From: QKTW01 sp052161885
GTDB lineage: Bacteria > Bacteroidota > Bacteroidia > Chitinophagales > Chitinophagaceae
Direction of reading: 5' to 3'
DNA: 64,000 nucleotides
Assembly: GCA_052161885.1 (NCBI GenBank)
Contig: CP197396.1
Location: forward strand, 4,278,001-4,342,000
Positions 61,749-64,000 of this stretch are shown here, one piece after another (within the stretch, counting starts at the first letter, position 1; each line of letters opens with the position of its first letter). The translations under genes and the position numbers were made by a program. Under the pieces are notes generated by a model. The model saw only the letters and a list, made by a program, of their open reading frames with translations. It made no database searches and was not told the DNA's origin.

Positions 61749-62840
61749 ATGACGCAGGAGCAACTGAAAGAAATGCGTGAGCGGGTACAACACCTGCACC
61801 GTTTCCTTCGCATAGAAGACCGTTTAGCTAAGATTGAAAGTGACAGGCAGCTTACCCTTTCCGCAGGTTTCTGGGATGATAACGCCCGTGCCACAGGTAT
61901 TCTGAAAGAAATCAAGATCAATAAATACTGGATAGACCTTTATGAAAAGGTAAGTGCTTCTGTAGAAGATGCAGCTGTGCTTTTTGATTTCTGGAAAGAA
62001 GGGGAAGCCGGTGAAGAAGAAGTAAACGACGCCTATCAGAAATCGCTGAAAGAGATAGATGAACTTGAGTTTAAATCTACGCTCAATGAACCGGAAGATG
62101 AAATGCCGGCTGTAATGGTGATCAACTCCGGCGCCGGTGGTACCGAAAGCCAGGACTGGGCGGAGATGCTGCTGCGTATGTACCGCATGTATGGCGAAAA
62201 ACAAGGCTGGAAAGTATCCGAAATAGATGTGCAGTATGGAGATGGTGCCGGTATTAAACAGGCAACGATTGAGTTTGACGGCGAGTTTTCGTACGGGTTA
62301 TTAAAAGCAGAAAGCGGTGTGCATCGCCTGGTACGTATTTCACCGTTCGATTCCAATGCCCGCAGGCACACTTCTTTTGCATCGGTATTCGTATATCCGC
62401 TGATCGATGATACGATTGAAATAGACGTAAACCCAGCCGATCTGGAATGGGAGTTTTACCGTTCGGGTGGTAAAGGCGGGCAGAACGTGAACAAGGTAGA
62501 GACAGCCGTGCGTCTGAAACATATACCCAGCGGCATTATCGTAGAATGCCAGCAGGCACGTACACAAGGTGAGAACCGTGAAAAAGCGCTTACCATGCTG
62601 AAGAGCCGCTTATACGAAGAGGAGCTGCGCAGGCGTGAAGCACTGAAGAATGCGACCAATTCTACCAAGAAAAAAATCGAATGGGGATCGCAGATACGCT
62701 CTTACGTTTTTCATCCGTATAAGATGATCAAAGATCACCGTACCGATTATGAAGTAGGAAATGTAGGCCCGGTGATGGATGGCGAGATAGATGATTTTAT
62801 CAAAGCGTACCTCATGAGCTTTAAAGAAGAAGCAGAATAA
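61749..62840 (+). CDS. prfB: Peptide chain release factor 2, without frameshift
   Basis: 363 residues in a single frame. The stop-reading tripeptide is Ser198-Pro199-Phe200 (RF2 type, reads UGA and UAA) and GGQ is at 243-245. Most bacterial prfB genes carry an in-frame UGA near codon 25 that needs +1 frameshifting; here that region (HLHRFLRIEDRLAK) is open, so the self-regulating frameshift is absent. Confidence 0.95.
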   Translation: MTQEQLKEMRERVQHLHRFLRIEDRLAKIESDRQLTLSAGFWDDNARATGILKEIKINKYWIDLYEKVSASVEDAAVLFDFWKEGEAGEEEVNDAYQKSLKEIDELEFKSTLNEPEDEMPAVMVINSGAGGTESQDWAEMLLRMYRMYGEKQGWKVSEIDVQYGDGAGIKQATIEFDGEFSYGLLKAESGVHRLVRISPFDSNARRHTSFASVFVYPLIDDTIEIDVNPADLEWEFYRSGGKGGQNVNKVETAVRLKHIPSGIIVECQQARTQGENREKALTMLKSRLYEEELRRREALKNATNSTKKKIEWGSQIRSYVFHPYKMIKDHRTDYEVGNVGPVMDGEIDDFIKAYLMSFKEEAE

Positions 62841-62871
62841 TAGCAGTGACCGGAAAACGCAGACTAATAAG

Positions 62872-64000
62872 ATGGCAGAAAATAAAGCAAAGAAAAGATT
62901 ATTCGATACCCGTATGTTGCGCCGCCTGTTCTCCTTTGCAGGGCCATACAGGCGCAGCTTTATCTTTGCTATTTCCCTTTCTGTAATACTTGCGGCTATA
63001 TCTCCGTTGCGGCCATACCTGATACAGGTTTCGGTAGATAAATATATAACCGGGCACATGCTGCAGGGGCTCATATACATCAGTGCCGCACAGCTGGGCC
63101 TGCTGATCGTGGAAAGCCTGCTCCGTTTCTGGTTTATGTACCGTATCAACTGGCTGGGGCAAACAGTGGTAAATGATATGCGTAAAGCGGTATTCAAAAA
63201 GATACTTTTCCAGAACATTGCTTATTACGATCATACAGCCATCGGCACACTTACCACACGCACCATCAACGACATTGAGTCTGTAAATGATGTATTCTCT
63301 GAAGGCTTCATTTCTATCGTTGCAGATATACTCACGATCATTGCCATTATCATTGTGATGCTGATCACGGACTGGCGGCTTACATTGATCTGTCTCTCTA
63401 CTTTTCCTATACTGATTATTGCTACCTACTGGTTCAAAGAGTCGGTGAATAAATCTTTTCAGCGTGTGCGTAATGCAGTGGCGCAGCTGAATGCCTTTGT
63501 GCAGGAGCATATAACGGGTATGTACCTGGTGCAGGCATTTGCCGCAGAAAGCCGTGAAATGGGTAAGTTCAGGCTGATCAATAAAGAGCACCGTAATGCG
63601 AACATCAAGAGCATTTTTGCGTATTCCGTTTTCTTTCCTATTGTAGAAATTATCCTTGCGCTGAGTATGGGCCTGCTGGTGTGGTGGGGGGCGAAGCGGA
63701 TGCTGCATTATGAGGTTACGGCTGGTATTATCATTGCGTTCGTTATGTACCTGAACCTGCTGTTCCGGCCGCTACGTATGCTGGCCGATAAGTTTAACGT
63801 GCTGCAGATGGGCATGGTGGCAGGGGAGCGCATCTTTGGTGTGCTGGACAGTGATAATTACCTCCGCGAAAATGGCAGCTATATTGCAGAAAATATACAG
63901 GGCGACGTACGTTTTGAAGATGTTCACTTCAGTTATAAACCGGGTGTACCGGTGCTGAGGGGCGTATCCTTTCATATTCCTGCAGGTAAAACAATGGCGG
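62872..64000 (+). CDS. MsbA-like ABC transporter (3' end outside window)
   Basis: The visible ~376 residues include a basic leader (MAENKAKKRLFDTRMLRRL), six membrane helices of an ABC exporter half (FIFAISLSVILAAISPLRPY, and on), the coupling-helix region QAFAAESREM, and the start of the ATPase domain (VRFEDVHFSYKPGVPVLRGV). Such pumps move lipids or drugs across the inner membrane. It starts 31 bases after prfB and is probably in the same transcript. The Walker A lies beyond the window end. Confidence 0.9.
   Translation, partial: MAENKAKKRLFDTRMLRRLFSFAGPYRRSFIFAISLSVILAAISPLRPYLIQVSVDKYITGHMLQGLIYISAAQLGLLIVESLLRFWFMYRINWLGQTVVNDMRKAVFKKILFQNIAYYDHTAIGTLTTRTINDIESVNDVFSEGFISIVADILTIIAIIIVMLITDWRLTLICLSTFPILIIATYWFKESVNKSFQRVRNAVAQLNAFVQEHITGMYLVQAFAAESREMGKFRLINKEHRNANIKSIFAYSVFFPIVEIILALSMGLLVWWGAKRMLHYEVTAGIIIAFVMYLNLLFRPLRMLADKFNVLQMGMVAGERIFGVLDSDNYLRENGSYIAENIQGDVRFEDVHFSYKPGVPVLRGVSFHIPAGKTMA

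Overview
This 64 kb window reads as the chromosome of a member of the Bacteroidota, most likely a chitinophagaceae-like lineage. Support: TAnnTTTG-type -7 promoter boxes and weak Shine-Dalgarno sites, a type IX secretion C-terminal domain, the long form of IspG, DUF4834, DUF3109 and SMUG2/DUF4918 proteins, a SusC-like carboxypeptidase-regulatory domain on a TonB-dependent receptor, and GH92 mannosidase. I cannot fix the genus. No phage, transposase, CRISPR array or rRNA was seen; one tRNA (anticodon CAT) is present.

Layout. 1-6060 (minus): a tight operon for a cell-surface or secreted glycoconjugate: sugar transferase, winged-helix/nucleotidyltransferase, cobalamin-type radical SAM enzyme, methyltransferase, glycosyltransferase 2 and an ABC exporter cut by the window edge. 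6877-10501 (plus): a periplasmic-propeller LytS-type histidine kinase and its LytTR regulator, followed by an outer-membrane barrel protein, tRNA and a HAD phosphatase. 12449-16306 (minus): three secreted structural proteins (S74-chaperone fibre, collagen-like fibre, T9SS-sorted protein). 17008-22272 (plus): rimP-nusA-infB. 22454-27043 (plus): FkbM methyltransferase, prfA, Wzz-like and Wzy/ligase-like membrane proteins. 27216-29216 ispG. 29677-31916: hydrolase, CBS protein, DUF3109. 31963-35701 (minus): heptosyltransferase-like GT9, amidohydrolase, GT39-like membrane protein. 35831-38122 GH92 mannosidase; 38247-38978 SMUG2-type glycosylase. 39106-43326: pyk, a LacI regulator and serA. 43635-47263 (minus): siderophore receptor and PepSY reductase-like partner. 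47512-50284 (minus): two paralogous lipoproteins behind a TlpA-type thioredoxin protein. 50420-56563 (minus): CzcCBA heavy-metal efflux with a small secreted protein upstream. 56737-60762 (plus): Nif3, zinc-ribbon protein, a small protein, a BtrH-like acyltransferase and GtrA. 60859-61614 lipoprotein; 61749-64000 prfB and the start of an MsbA-like ABC transporter.

The most interesting signals I found are regulatory or organisational rather than one clear new machine: LacI-type operator-like sequences upstream of both lacI and pyk; a 21-bp tandem direct repeat upstream of the siderophore receptor; a 30-bp palindrome over the czc promoter region; a hairpin/U-run directly before rimP; long imperfect palindromes wrapped around intergenic terminators; prfB without its usual frameshift; an ABC gene with no standard start codon; and the lipoprotein pair with a conserved CX6C next to a CPPC thioredoxin. 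The best candidates for undescribed systems are the six-gene glycoconjugate operon and the lipoprotein/TlpA locus; their functions are inferred, not shown.
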